NCBI RefSeq assembly: GCF_907164905.1
Contig: NZ_CAJRAF010000002.1
Coordinates: forward strand, 310,001-374,000
Length of the DNA: 64,000 nucleotides
Source: Dyadobacter sp. CECT 9275
GTDB lineage: Bacteria > Bacteroidota > Bacteroidia > Cytophagales > Spirosomataceae
Direction of reading: 5' to 3'
The notes beneath the pieces were generated by a model. That model had not been told where the DNA came from and made no database searches. It worked only from the letters and a program-made list of their open reading frames with translations. Position numbers and translations under genes: made by a program. Below are positions 49,913 through 59,127 of the stretch, in pieces; the stretch's first letter is position 1, and the number at the start of each line of letters is the position of its first letter.

Positions 49913-52555
49913 CTAATTTGTATCGATGAGGATTCCGAAGGAAAAAACTCTTCTTTCCTGAGGATAACGGGAGGCAGAGGTAACCCCCTCGGCCGCCCTG
50001 ATGCCGGGTACAAAATATTCCTTGTTCAGTAAGTTGGATACCTGAAGTTGCAGACTAAACTTGTTCCAGATGTTTTGATAGGTTATCGCCGAATTCAGAA
50101 GGTATACTGGTGCAAAACTGGTTATAGGATTGCTGCTGCCGGAAGTTCCCGCACCCGACTTTCTCTTGCTTATGTAATTATTGGTAACACTGATCGAAAG
50201 GTTTTTGACAACCTCGTAAATAGCACCAAGATTGGCAGAGTACCGGGCAATGTCACTCACCGGAACCTTTTCTCCTTCCACCTTACTGAGATCGCGCGGG
50301 TTGGAATAGGTAAAATTACCCCAAACATCCAGTTTTTTAATATTATATTTCCCCTCCGCCTGCAAACCGATAATCCGCTGTTTGCCAAGTGCCTGGAACT
50401 GTGTGGTGGTTACATTATTGGGCGTGACCGCAGTAGCAAGTCCTACCGCATTATTGTAATTGGCTATATACCCAGCAACGTTAAAAGACAAACTTTTTGA
50501 GAGCTTCACATATACGCTTCCCTCCAGGTTTTTCACGCGCTCAGGCTGTAAATTGGGATTATTGAGTAACCTCTCACGGGTGGTGGCATATTTCTGCAGG
50601 TAGGATGCATCCTTGAACGCCTCCGCATAAATACCTTTAAAAACAAACTTCCCTTTGGAATAAACAAGGCTGAGCCGGGGATTGAATACAAATCCATAAC
50701 CTCCGTGCGTACGAATCTGGTTGTAATCGAGCCTCGACGCCAGTACCATTTTAAGGCTTTCCGTCCAGTTGTAAGTTCCCTGGCTGAAAATACCGAGGTC
50801 GAACACCCGGAAATTATCTCCGCCTGCGAGTGTTGAATCGGGACGGCCAAATTCATCTGCATCTTCTACCCCAGCCGTGATGTAATTGGCCTGGATAATA
50901 CTGTTCCTGATCTCCACACCGCTGTTGATATCCATTTTAGGGAGCGGCGTCCACAGTACCCTGAATTCGTTGCGAAGCTGATTGGAAACCCTGTACCAGT
51001 AAGGTACCGAATAAGTTGGTTTTCGCTGGTTAAGCAGATCGATAATCCCATAGCTTCCGTTGTAATACCCCCGGTACGTGGGCAGATTGGTAGCACCTTT
51101 CAGCTCATGGAGGCGGTAGGATGTCAGATTCACGATCTGCACCTTTTCACCCAGAAATTTATTGTAGGTAAACGAGAAGGCCTTGTTATTGGCGACCCAG
51201 CGGGAAAGATCCTCGGTCACAATTCTTGACTTATTGGTATACCAGGGCGTGGCTCCCTCGTCGGTTTTCCAGTTCATGAGAGAAATCGTAAAATCCTTGA
51301 ATTCTATCTTTACCCGAAACATGTTATTTTTGGACACATCATTATATCCCACCTTCTGGCCATTGATCTCAGCGTCAAAAAGATACTGGTTGTCCAGCTC
51401 CGCAGCCTTTTGTTTTCCGGCATCGGTGAGGCTGATACCTGTTGCGGCACCATTGGCATCGGTTTGGATCTGATACAGGCTGCTGTTGGGAAACAAGGTG
51501 GTAAGCTTGTTGGTGTTGATATAATTTTGCGCGTTGGTTGCCCCCGTAACGTTCTGCTGGTTGGGATAATCGGCCACGGTTCTCGAGTCAAAGTTCAGGG
51601 AGCTGTATTTTGAAAGATCCATTTCATCTGACTTAAACCAGCGGGTGGATAAGGTGACCGCCACGTCTTTAGACCGGACCGTCAGCGCGCCATCCAGGAT
51701 TTTGGTATTCAGCGAACCGTATTTCAGCTGGCCCGTTCCAGAAACCGCTATCTTTTTACCCTCCGGCATATCCTTTTCCATATGCTTTTTAGTAATGACG
51801 TTAATAACCCCCATGAAGGCATTAGCACCATACATGGTGGAAGCCGGACCATAGATCACCTCCACACGGTCAATATCCGAAAGCGAGTACTGGCGGGAAA
51901 TCGGGATGTTATCTGAGTTAAGGTCATTTTCTTCCACTCCGTCCACCAGCAGGATCGTCCTGTCGTTGGAAGTAGACCGGTATCCGCGCTGGTAAAAGGT
52001 AACATAGGAAGGTCCGTTTCCCCTGATCACGTCAAATCCCGGCAAGTCGCTCAGCATTTGGGTTAAATCCTTGTATCCTCTTTTAACGATGTCGCTATGG
52101 GTCAGAATGGTCACCGTTGCAGGAACCTGCAACAGGTTTTCAGCCTTTTTAGATACCGATGTGATTTGAATGATACGGTCCATGAGATCCTTTTGCTGCG
52201 CTACCAGATCTTTAAACTGAGGAAGAGTCGAAAATTCGGGTTCGTAATTCTGGTTGGCCGACAGCAGACTTCTTACCGCCTTTGCAGCCTGCGGAAGGGA
52301 ATCCATGGCAAGGTAAGTCTGGGCAATAATTCGGTAAGCCTGCACCTGGTTATTCACCGAAAACCTTGTTTTAAGGCAAGGGGTGAGTATTTCGAATACC
52401 TCATCAAAATTACCTGACCGATACCTGCGGTCAGCCTCCGGTATGATTACCGCCGGATCACAATCGTTTTGGCTAAATGCCGGAACATAAAAAAAGGTAA
52501 GTAAAGAGCCTAATACGAAGAACATCCAGCCCCTGCTTTTTCCTGTATTTTTCAT
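49913..52555 (-). CDS. TonB-dependent receptor with N-terminal TPR-like domain
   Basis: An 880-aa outer-membrane receptor. Signal peptide to about residue 29; residues 30-130 are a helical TPR-like domain (EADRRYRSGNFDEVFEILTPCL, QAYRIIAQTYLAMDSLPQAAKAV) instead of the common carboxypeptidase-like domain. The plug follows (ATVTILTHSDIVKRGYKDLTQML, VEVIYGPASTMYGANAFMGVINVITK), then the 22-strand barrel ending in an aromatic-terminated strand. No SusD partner is present, so it is not a SusCD pair. Its start overlaps the stop of the STAND-WD40 gene by ATGA, indicating coupled production. The ligand is unknown. Confidence 0.9.
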   Translation of the reverse strand: MKNTGKSRGWMFFVLGSLLTFFYVPAFSQNDCDPAVIIPEADRRYRSGNFDEVFEILTPCLKTRFSVNNQVQAYRIIAQTYLAMDSLPQAAKAVRSLLSANQNYEPEFSTLPQFKDLVAQQKDLMDRIIQITSVSKKAENLLQVPATVTILTHSDIVKRGYKDLTQMLSDLPGFDVIRGNGPSYVTFYQRGYRSTSNDRTILLVDGVEENDLNSDNIPISRQYSLSDIDRVEVIYGPASTMYGANAFMGVINVITKKHMEKDMPEGKKIAVSGTGQLKYGSLNTKILDGALTVRSKDVAVTLSTRWFKSDEMDLSKYSSLNFDSRTVADYPNQQNVTGATNAQNYINTNKLTTLFPNSSLYQIQTDANGAATGISLTDAGKQKAAELDNQYLFDAEINGQKVGYNDVSKNNMFRVKIEFKDFTISLMNWKTDEGATPWYTNKSRIVTEDLSRWVANNKAFSFTYNKFLGEKVQIVNLTSYRLHELKGATNLPTYRGYYNGSYGIIDLLNQRKPTYSVPYWYRVSNQLRNEFRVLWTPLPKMDINSGVEIRNSIIQANYITAGVEDADEFGRPDSTLAGGDNFRVFDLGIFSQGTYNWTESLKMVLASRLDYNQIRTHGGYGFVFNPRLSLVYSKGKFVFKGIYAEAFKDASYLQKYATTRERLLNNPNLQPERVKNLEGSVYVKLSKSLSFNVAGYIANYNNAVGLATAVTPNNVTTTQFQALGKQRIIGLQAEGKYNIKKLDVWGNFTYSNPRDLSKVEGEKVPVSDIARYSANLGAIYEVVKNLSISVTNNYISKRKSGAGTSGSSNPITSFAPVYLLNSAITYQNIWNKFSLQLQVSNLLNKEYFVPGIRAAEGVTSASRYPQERRVFSFGILIDTN

Positions 52556-55500
52556 CGTACTGTTATTGATAATTTATCATGAGGAATATCCTTTCCTATG
52601 TATTTGTCCCACTCCTCGCTGGTCAGGTCACGATTCACTTTTTTAGAGATCTCATCAAACAATGCCCTGGAATTAATATCCCATATCCGCACTGTTTTAT
52701 CCGCCCCGCAGGCAAACAATTTTTTTCCATCGTTACTGAACCGAACGTCCATGACCCAGTTATCAAAGTCGTTCAGTACCACAGGCTGCTGTTTGGAAAG
52801 GTCTTCCGTATTATTCCATATCCTGATCTTCCAGTCGTAACAAGAAGTGGCCATCCGGCTGCCATCGGGGGTAAAAGCGATTTTGGTGATACCCGATGTA
52901 TGGCCTCCCTGAATCCCGGAAAGCCCGTTTATTACAATTTCGGAGTTATCCTTTATCCCCGTAAAATAGAGGGTACCAGAGCTTGTACCCATGTAAATCT
53001 TTTTGCCGTCCGGTGAGATAGCCAGCGCTGAAAGCCTTCCACGGAGCCGGTTGAAGTCATATTCTTTTGCTTTTCCTGTAAGTTTATCCAGTTCAAGGCC
53101 TACAATTTTCCCTGCTCCTGACCCCAGGTAGATAAATTTAAGATCGGGTGAAATCGCTGACGCCACCACATCAATTCCCAGATCAATGTTATGCAGCACC
53201 TGCATACGGTTGTCGGAAATATCCCAAATCCTGATCTGTCCCACAGAGCTTATGGATATCAGCCTCGGACCCGCCGGGTCCATTCTTACGTGCAGCCGCA
53301 GCACCATACCGTCATGCGCAATCAGCGTTTTGGTGGGCAAGCTTCCCATGGAAGGTTTATCCCAGCGAATAATCTGCCCATTGGAAGTACCTACAAACAA
53401 CGTATTGTTATTGGGCATGAACGTCAGAGACCTGATACTCTTGAAGGTTTGTTTTGGGTATCGTAACGGAGTTGCCCTGGACCCCGGCACCAGATAATTC
53501 CATAAATTAACAACACCGTCGTCCCCTGCAGTAGCTAGAATATTGGCATTATCCTTTGTCTCGGTTATAATACGGACAATGTCATTGTGTCCGATGTAGG
53601 TAGACTTGGCACCCGCTGCTTTGGAAAGTGCGTTAAACACATCGGGATTCTCGGCTTCTCCCCCATTATTTACATTAAACTGATAAGCGCGTAACGCCAG
53701 CAGTGAGGCGAGTTCCTCGGTGGCAGGCATCTGAAACGACTGGATTGCGATAAAACGTGCTACCGCTTTTGCACGCTGCCTGAAAGCATCGTTTCGCGAA
53801 ATTTCAGCCTCAGTACGTGCCTTGTTAGCCTCATTTTTTTGAACAATGGCGTCATTCCTGGCCGCAAGTGCAGATGCAGCCGCCTGGTTGGCCAGTATAG
53901 TTGCCGTGTCTGCCTTAAGTTTCTGCCTTTCCGCAATTCCTTTGGCAATGTCAGCCTGTGCTTTCTGAAGCAGCGCATCCTTTTCAGCCAGCTCTGCCTT
54001 TTCCCGTTGCCTGTCCGTTAGTACCCTCTGGAGCATAGCAATCACACCCTGCTGCTCCGCTATCTTCTGCTGAGAAATTGCTTCTTTAGTCTGGTCTTCC
54101 GCCCGTCCTCTTTGCTCAAGAGCCTGGTTGGCTTTTTCCTGGGCATTTTTTTCACTCTGCTGTGCCTGTGTCCGCAGCACCAGTGCCACAATCAGAAACA
54201 GCAGCGAAATTAAAGAACTGGCTCCCAGGATGGTAGCAAAGGTACGTGCTTTCCTGAGTTCTCTTTTCTGGCGGTCCTCCTTCTGCCTTACTTCTAGGTC
54301 GTATTGTTTTTTGCTATAGTCAAGGAAATTAAGTGCTCTTTCAAAATAAGGGTCATAACGTTGCGCCCACTCCAGGGTAGGTTCATTTTCCTTAAGCCAT
54401 TTAAGGCCCATCTGAAGCTCGGGGTTGACCCATAAACCGGTACGGCCATCCTGATACAGAAAGGCCGAATAGCTTAATTGTTTGTAAAGTTTTGCCGATT
54501 CCAATTCCTGCTCAATCCACAAACGGCAACGGCTCCACAGCGTTAGTATCTTTTCAACAGATACATCAATGATGGATTCAGGTTCAATCTTAATGCCCGG
54601 CCTCGGTGTGAGAAAGGATACGCCGTTTTCACGGAAAACGAGTACCACGTCAATCAGCAAATAATCCGGGATACCGGTAATTTTTACAATTTCTCTTAAT
54701 GTTGTCGGATGAAGCGCCGGGGTATCATTGGCCCCCAGAACAATTAATGTTTTGAATAATTTCTCGGCTCCCTGCCTTCTTTTTTCATCAAGCTTTTGTG
54801 TGAATATTTCCTCAGCATGTACTGTAATGGAGTTATCCATGGTACCCACCGCCTCATATTCCACCAGACTGATGGGTGTGGCCAATGATTTAGTCGTTTT
54901 CCACCGCTCCCACATCCGCATCAGGACATGCTGAAGAATGGGTAAGAAATCGGGGTTGTCCACAATTTTCCGCTGCAGCATACTCACCACATCCGGGGCA
55001 ATAGTGGCACCAAGGGTTTCAACAGGCCTGGTGATCACCTCCATGATTTCCTCCTGGTTCATTTTGGGAAGCAGGTAGTATCCTTTGTTGATGGCCTCGG
55101 TGAGTCCTTTAAACTCGGTGCAGTGATCGAGGTAGTCGGACCGCATCGTGATCACCGCATGAACCGGCATGTTGCGCTGGTTGATCAGGCTCAGCAGCAA
55201 ATTGATAAAGGCAGGATTCTCTGTATTACGTTTAAAATCAAAGCTTTTCGAAAAATCATATCTGAATATTTCTTCAAACTGGTCTATTACCAAAAGTATA
55301 TTTTTGTCCTTCACCACTGAAAAAAGCTCAAAAATGTACTCGGGATTGGCTATAATATCCCTTTCCACAGCAGCCAGGTCTTTTGATTCCCAGCTATGAT
55401 CTTCTCTTCTCAGATAAGCCTTCATGGCCGCAACAAAATTCCGGACAGGACTTGCTCCTGGCCGGAAAACCATCACAGCCCACCGCTCTAAATCCTCCCC

Positions 55501-55710
55501 GCTTCGCTCCAGAGAGGGTATCAACCCTGCTTTAATTAGTGATGACTTCCCACTTCCGGAAGACCCTATCAATGCCAGAAACCGTCCATCCAGCAGCTTG
55601 TTTTTCAGCTCTGTGATGTGCGAATCTCTACCAAAAAATAAAGAATGGTCTTCGTACTCATAGCTCCTCAGGCCCGGAAAGGGATTAGAAAATGTAGTTG
55701 TATCGACCAT
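52552..55710 (-). CDS. Membrane-anchored STAND NTPase with coiled coil and WD40 propeller
   Basis: A 1052-aa protein. The nSTAND-type NTPase (about 10-400) has Walker A GSSGSGKS (49-56) and Walker B LLVIDQFEEIF. A single membrane helix lies at about 490-511 (ATILGASSLISLLFLIVALVL) preceded by Lys/Arg-rich sequence, which puts the NTPase in the cytoplasm and the rest outside. Residues 512-660 form a long Ala/Gln/Glu-rich coiled coil; about 690-1040 carry seven WD40 repeats (e.g. MATSCYDWKIRIWN, LFACGADKTVRIWD). The stop overlaps the TonB receptor start. STAND proteins act as signal switches that oligomerise on ligand. Its partner is probably the receptor. Confidence 0.9.
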   Translation of the reverse strand: MVDTTTFSNPFPGLRSYEYEDHSLFFGRDSHITELKNKLLDGRFLALIGSSGSGKSSLIKAGLIPSLERSGEDLERWAVMVFRPGASPVRNFVAAMKAYLRREDHSWESKDLAAVERDIIANPEYIFELFSVVKDKNILLVIDQFEEIFRYDFSKSFDFKRNTENPAFINLLLSLINQRNMPVHAVITMRSDYLDHCTEFKGLTEAINKGYYLLPKMNQEEIMEVITRPVETLGATIAPDVVSMLQRKIVDNPDFLPILQHVLMRMWERWKTTKSLATPISLVEYEAVGTMDNSITVHAEEIFTQKLDEKRRQGAEKLFKTLIVLGANDTPALHPTTLREIVKITGIPDYLLIDVVLVFRENGVSFLTPRPGIKIEPESIIDVSVEKILTLWSRCRLWIEQELESAKLYKQLSYSAFLYQDGRTGLWVNPELQMGLKWLKENEPTLEWAQRYDPYFERALNFLDYSKKQYDLEVRQKEDRQKRELRKARTFATILGASSLISLLFLIVALVLRTQAQQSEKNAQEKANQALEQRGRAEDQTKEAISQQKIAEQQGVIAMLQRVLTDRQREKAELAEKDALLQKAQADIAKGIAERQKLKADTATILANQAAASALAARNDAIVQKNEANKARTEAEISRNDAFRQRAKAVARFIAIQSFQMPATEELASLLALRAYQFNVNNGGEAENPDVFNALSKAAGAKSTYIGHNDIVRIITETKDNANILATAGDDGVVNLWNYLVPGSRATPLRYPKQTFKSIRSLTFMPNNNTLFVGTSNGQIIRWDKPSMGSLPTKTLIAHDGMVLRLHVRMDPAGPRLISISSVGQIRIWDISDNRMQVLHNIDLGIDVVASAISPDLKFIYLGSGAGKIVGLELDKLTGKAKEYDFNRLRGRLSALAISPDGKKIYMGTSSGTLYFTGIKDNSEIVINGLSGIQGGHTSGITKIAFTPDGSRMATSCYDWKIRIWNNTEDLSKQQPVVLNDFDNWVMDVRFSNDGKKLFACGADKTVRIWDINSRALFDEISKKVNRDLTSEEWDKYIGKDIPHDKLSITVR

Positions 55711-55770
55711 ATATTACGTAAAACTTTCGGAGTTCCTGTTTTCCAACTCCCACCCACACATACAATAAGA

Positions 55771-55808
55771 AAAAGAGCAAATCCTGATGATCAGGATTAT
55801 GCTCTTTT
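55771..55808 (-). terminator. Terminator hairpin after the RsbW-like gene
   Basis: On the minus strand AAAAGAGCATAATCCTGA pairs with TCAGGATTTGCTCTTTT with one bulge around a TGA or TCA loop, and ends in T-run CTCTTTTTC. The RsbW-like stop codon TAA (55797-55799) lies inside the left arm. The block is probably two transcripts, AGE to RsbW, then STAND to PP2C. Confidence 0.7.
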
Positions 55809-56216
55809 CATTTTAAAAATATTCCGGTTCTTTCCATTCACATACTCGTAAGAGAATTCGTCAACCCCGTTGACAGTCAGGTAAATACCTAACCCTCCGA
55901 TTTCCCTTTCTTCCAGCGGACGGGATAAGTCGTCCATGTCCGGAAGTTCTCTGGATAAAGGATCAAACTGAGGAGCCTCGTCTTCCAGAATCACCGTCAG
56001 CGCTTCATCGGTGATCTCACTGTGCAGGAGATAGTCGGCTTTGATACCGGCCCGCTGATACCCATATAAAATTATATTCGTCGCGATTTCATCAATAGCC
56101 AGCTTCAGACTGTACGTAGCTTTCTTTGCCAGGCCTGCCTTTTCAGCCAACTCACCGATGTAATCCCGAAGAGGATCCAAAGAATCGACCTCCCCGGGAT
56201 AACTTCTTGTTTCCAT
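55797..56216 (-). CDS. Anti-sigma/anti-anti-sigma serine kinase, RsbW-like
   Basis: A 139-aa HATPase protein of the RsbW/SpoIIAB kind, which phosphorylates a STAS protein on Ser and captures a sigma factor or other target. N-box AIDEIATNIILYGYQ, G1-like EDEAPQFDP and G2 GGLGIYL are intact, so it should bind ATP. The gene follows a STAS gene by 11 bases, the classical pairing. No sigma factor is encoded here, so its downstream target is unknown. Confidence 0.92.
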   Translation of the reverse strand: METRSYPGEVDSLDPLRDYIGELAEKAGLAKKATYSLKLAIDEIATNIILYGYQRAGIKADYLLHSEITDEALTVILEDEAPQFDPLSRELPDMDDLSRPLEEREIGGLGIYLTVNGVDEFSYEYVNGKNRNIFKMKRA

Positions 56217-56227
56217 TCTGGAACAAA

Positions 56228-56548
56228 TTAAGCTGGATACTGATCAACTATGGTAACACTGTGGTGAAGACCGGTTTTTTCCAGTGTATCCACAATCAGT
56301 TCCTGCGGCTTAACGATATAGATCGAAAGTTGCGGACCAATTTTTTGCTTTGAAAAAATAAGTACCCGTAGTCCGGCTGAAGACATAAAGTTAAGGTTCT
56401 CCATGTCAAGTACCAAAGTATCGATTGACTGGTTTGCTATTTTTTCAATTTCTGTCTGAAAAACCCGTGCTGATAATGAATCCAACTCCCCCGTTAAGGT
56501 AAGGGTGGCAAGCGGACTGCTGATAACTGAATCAATTGTAAAAGCCAT
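56228..56548 (-). CDS. STAS-domain anti-sigma factor antagonist (first, next to kinase)
   Basis: A 106-aa single STAS domain. The phosphorylatable Ser lies in LNFMSSAGLRVLIF, the expected context for SpoIIAA/RsbV-type antagonists. Directly precedes the RsbW-like kinase (11 bases), so it is the most likely kinase substrate. When unphosphorylated it would titrate the kinase. Confidence 0.92.
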   Translation of the reverse strand: MAFTIDSVISSPLATLTLTGELDSLSARVFQTEIEKIANQSIDTLVLDMENLNFMSSAGLRVLIFSKQKIGPQLSIYIVKPQELIVDTLEKTGLHHSVTIVDQYPA

Positions 56549-56591
56549 GATCTGATATTTTTAAAGATTTTAAACCTTATTTCTTTTATTA

Positions 56592-56633
56592 CAGGTCAAC
56601 GGAGGATACCTGCGGCATTCCGCCGTTGACCTG
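56592..56633. repeat. Hairpin in the GlgX-STAS gap
   Basis: CAGGTCAACGG (56592-56602) pairs with CCGTTGACCTG (56623-56633), with an inner GCGGCATTCCGC palindrome. It lies in the 92-base spacer inside the transcript. No T-run follows on the minus strand, so it may stabilise or process the mRNA rather than end it. Confidence 0.55.
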
Positions 56634-56640
56634 CATTTTA

Positions 56641-58761
56641 TTATTTGCCAATCAAAATGACGGTTGAACGGCCTCCCACGAGAAACCTGGTCTGGTCTGC
56701 CAGCCGGTGTTCCTTACCAATATCAAAGATGTCCTCTCCTTCCGGCATGTCCGTATTGGCTGCAATATACCACTCTCGGCCGACCGGCAGGGCTGGCAGT
56801 TCATAATAAAGTGCGTCCCAATAGCTGTTCATGGCCACATATACCATATCATCCTTGATGGTTCCGCCTTTGGCATGAGAGCCATCGAGCATAAATGCCA
56901 GACAGCGGCTGGTACTTGAGAAATCTGCATGCCATGCCTGTGTGCCATGGAAGCTGATGTCAGGATATCCGCTGTTCACGTAGTCGCGGTGCTGGAAATG
57001 CGTACGGCTTCTGAGTACCGGGTGTGCCTTTCTGAACCTGAAAATGTGTTTGGCAAAATTATGAAGGTCCGAGTTCTTTTCAAGTAACCCCCAGTCCACC
57101 CAGTTCAGTTCGTTGTCGTGGCAATAAGTGTTATTGTTACCGTTTTTGGTAACACCCATTTCATCGCCCGAAAGGATCATGGGCACACCCTGGCTCACCA
57201 TCAGTATCGCCAGAGCATTCTTAATCTGCTTGTGGCGAAGTCTGTTGATATTTTCATCATCGGTTTCGCCTTCTACACCGCAGTTCCATGAGTGGTTGTC
57301 GTTTCCGCCGTCATTGTTATTTTCCCCGTTCGCATCATTGTGCTTGTGGTTATATGCAAAAAGATCATACAGGGTAAACCCATCGTGGCAGGAAATGAAA
57401 TTGATACTGGCGGTAGGGCCACGGTAATAGTAAAGATCCGGCCAGCCCTGCACACACTGAGCGATTTCGCCGATCATCCCCTCATCCCCCTTCAGGAATT
57501 TACGGATGGAGTCGCGGTACTTACCGTTCCATTCAGCCCAGCGTCCGTAGGCAGGGAAAGACCCTACCTGATACAATCCACCTGCATCCCATGCTTCGGC
57601 AACCAACTTACATTTAGCCAGGATGGGGTCATAGGCAAGCGATTCTAACAGAGGCGGATTGCTCAACGGTGCTCCGTTCTGGTCACGGCCCAAGATAGCC
57701 GCAAGGTCAAATCGAAAACCATCGATATGGTAATCGGCAGCCCAGTAACGAAGGCAATCCAAAACCATGTTCCTCACCACCGGGTTGTTACAGTTTAGTG
57801 TATTACCCGTTCCCGAAAAGTTAAAATAGTAACCTTCCGGCGTCAGCATATAATAGGTTTTGTTATCAATTCCTCTGAAAGAAATGGTATGACCGCGGTG
57901 ATCGCCTTCGGCAGTATGGTTAAATACTACATCCAGCATTACCTCGATACCATTTTTGTGAAGTTCTTTCACGAGGGTTTTGAGCTCATCCACCTGCATC
58001 CCGAATTTACCCGTGGCAGCATAACCCGCCTTGGGTGAGAAGAAGTTAACAGTGCTATATCCCCAGAAATTAACAATGAGCCCACCAGTAACAGGGTTTT
58101 CCCTGCTGTTTTCCCATTCATCAAATTCGTAGATCGGCATCAACTCCACGCAATTAATCCCCAGCTCTTTCAGGTACGCTATCTTACTTTTGATCGCTGC
58201 GAAGGTTCCCGGATTTTTTACATTGGCAGAAGGATGCTGCGTGAAACCGCGCACGTGCATTTCGTAGATCAGCAGATCTTCGATGGGTGTTTCCAGCGGG
58301 TGATCATTTTCCCAGTCGAAATCCTCAAAAACCAGGCGCGACCGGTACGGGTAGATATTATCCCAGTTCGGTTTGGCGAGCCAGGTATCGCGTCCGCCGA
58401 TGGCCTTGGCATAAGGGTCGCTGAGGATGATACTTTTGTCGAAACGATGCCCCTGTTCCGGTTGGAAAGGTCCGTCCATGCGGTATCCATATTCCAGCCT
58501 TTCATAGTCCAGGTCAAAAACGATCATGGAGTACACGTTCCCTGTCCGAAACTCCTCCGGGAAACGGATTTCAACAAAGGGTTCTGCTTCCCCCCGTTCA
58601 AAAAGAACGAGGGTACAATCGATAGCTTCGCTGGAATATATGCTGAAATTGATACCATTGGGTACCATAGTGGCACCAAACGGCAGCACATGTCCTCTTC
58701 TGAATTTTATCCCCTGCTGCTCATGGGTGGGATAATAATCGATACGTATGTCTGTTGCCAT
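56641..58761 (-). CDS. glgX: Glycogen debranching enzyme (isoamylase type)
   Basis: GH13 enzyme cutting alpha-1,6 branches of glycogen; 706 aa. N-terminal CBM48-like domain (about 10-150), catalytic barrel with nucleophile Asp in YHIDGFRFDLAA, acid/base Glu in LVAEAWDAGGLY and the third Asp in ISCHDGFTLYDLF. The YEMHVRGFT and GDEMG motifs are typical. It lies between two STAS genes, 3 bases after the first and 92 before the second, an unusual position for a metabolic gene. Glycogen synthase lies at the far end of the block. Confidence 0.95.
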   Translation of the reverse strand: MATDIRIDYYPTHEQQGIKFRRGHVLPFGATMVPNGINFSIYSSEAIDCTLVLFERGEAEPFVEIRFPEEFRTGNVYSMIVFDLDYERLEYGYRMDGPFQPEQGHRFDKSIILSDPYAKAIGGRDTWLAKPNWDNIYPYRSRLVFEDFDWENDHPLETPIEDLLIYEMHVRGFTQHPSANVKNPGTFAAIKSKIAYLKELGINCVELMPIYEFDEWENSRENPVTGGLIVNFWGYSTVNFFSPKAGYAATGKFGMQVDELKTLVKELHKNGIEVMLDVVFNHTAEGDHRGHTISFRGIDNKTYYMLTPEGYYFNFSGTGNTLNCNNPVVRNMVLDCLRYWAADYHIDGFRFDLAAILGRDQNGAPLSNPPLLESLAYDPILAKCKLVAEAWDAGGLYQVGSFPAYGRWAEWNGKYRDSIRKFLKGDEGMIGEIAQCVQGWPDLYYYRGPTASINFISCHDGFTLYDLFAYNHKHNDANGENNNDGGNDNHSWNCGVEGETDDENINRLRHKQIKNALAILMVSQGVPMILSGDEMGVTKNGNNNTYCHDNELNWVDWGLLEKNSDLHNFAKHIFRFRKAHPVLRSRTHFQHRDYVNSGYPDISFHGTQAWHADFSSTSRCLAFMLDGSHAKGGTIKDDMVYVAMNSYWDALYYELPALPVGREWYIAANTDMPEGEDIFDIGKEHRLADQTRFLVGGRSTVILIGK

Positions 58762-58764
58762 GGG

Positions 58765-59103
58765 CTATCCCTGTTTTAGAATGGCCACCCCTTCATCCAG
58801 TGTCGGAACGATACTGAAAAAGTTTATAAAGCCGGTTGTTGACATTACATCCTGAATATCCTCAGAAACACCCACCAGCACCACTTTGCCGTTTTGCGAT
58901 TTAATGTTTCTATAAACCATCAGCAATACCCGCAATCCTGCACTTGACATATATTCTACCGCTGTTAGATCTATGGCAATTTTGGTACTCTGAGCAGCCG
59001 CCTCCTTGGCGCTTTTCTCAAATTCCGGTGCAGTTTTACTATCGATATCTCCTGATACTTCGATGATAGAAATATCATCCTGCGCAGTTATTGATACTTT
59101 CAT
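58765..59103 (-). CDS. STAS-domain anti-sigma factor antagonist (second)
   Basis: A 112-aa STAS domain with the target Ser in VEYMSSAGLRVLLMVYRN. The beta-alpha pattern and length are normal for RsbV/SpoIIAA. It stops 3 bases before the GlgX start. Sharing one kinase (RsbW-like) and one PP2C with the other STAS protein would permit graded or branched switching. Confidence 0.92.
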   Translation of the reverse strand: MKVSITAQDDISIIEVSGDIDSKTAPEFEKSAKEAAAQSTKIAIDLTAVEYMSSAGLRVLLMVYRNIKSQNGKVVLVGVSEDIQDVMSTTGFINFFSIVPTLDEGVAILKQG

Positions 59104-59127
59104 GTGAAGTTTTCTTAACGTGACTGA

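Noticed and set aside
49899..50013. Long N-terminal extension of the GNAT gene into the TonB receptor gene
   Set aside because: It would overlap the receptor by 101 bases and add sequence not expected in GNAT proteins.
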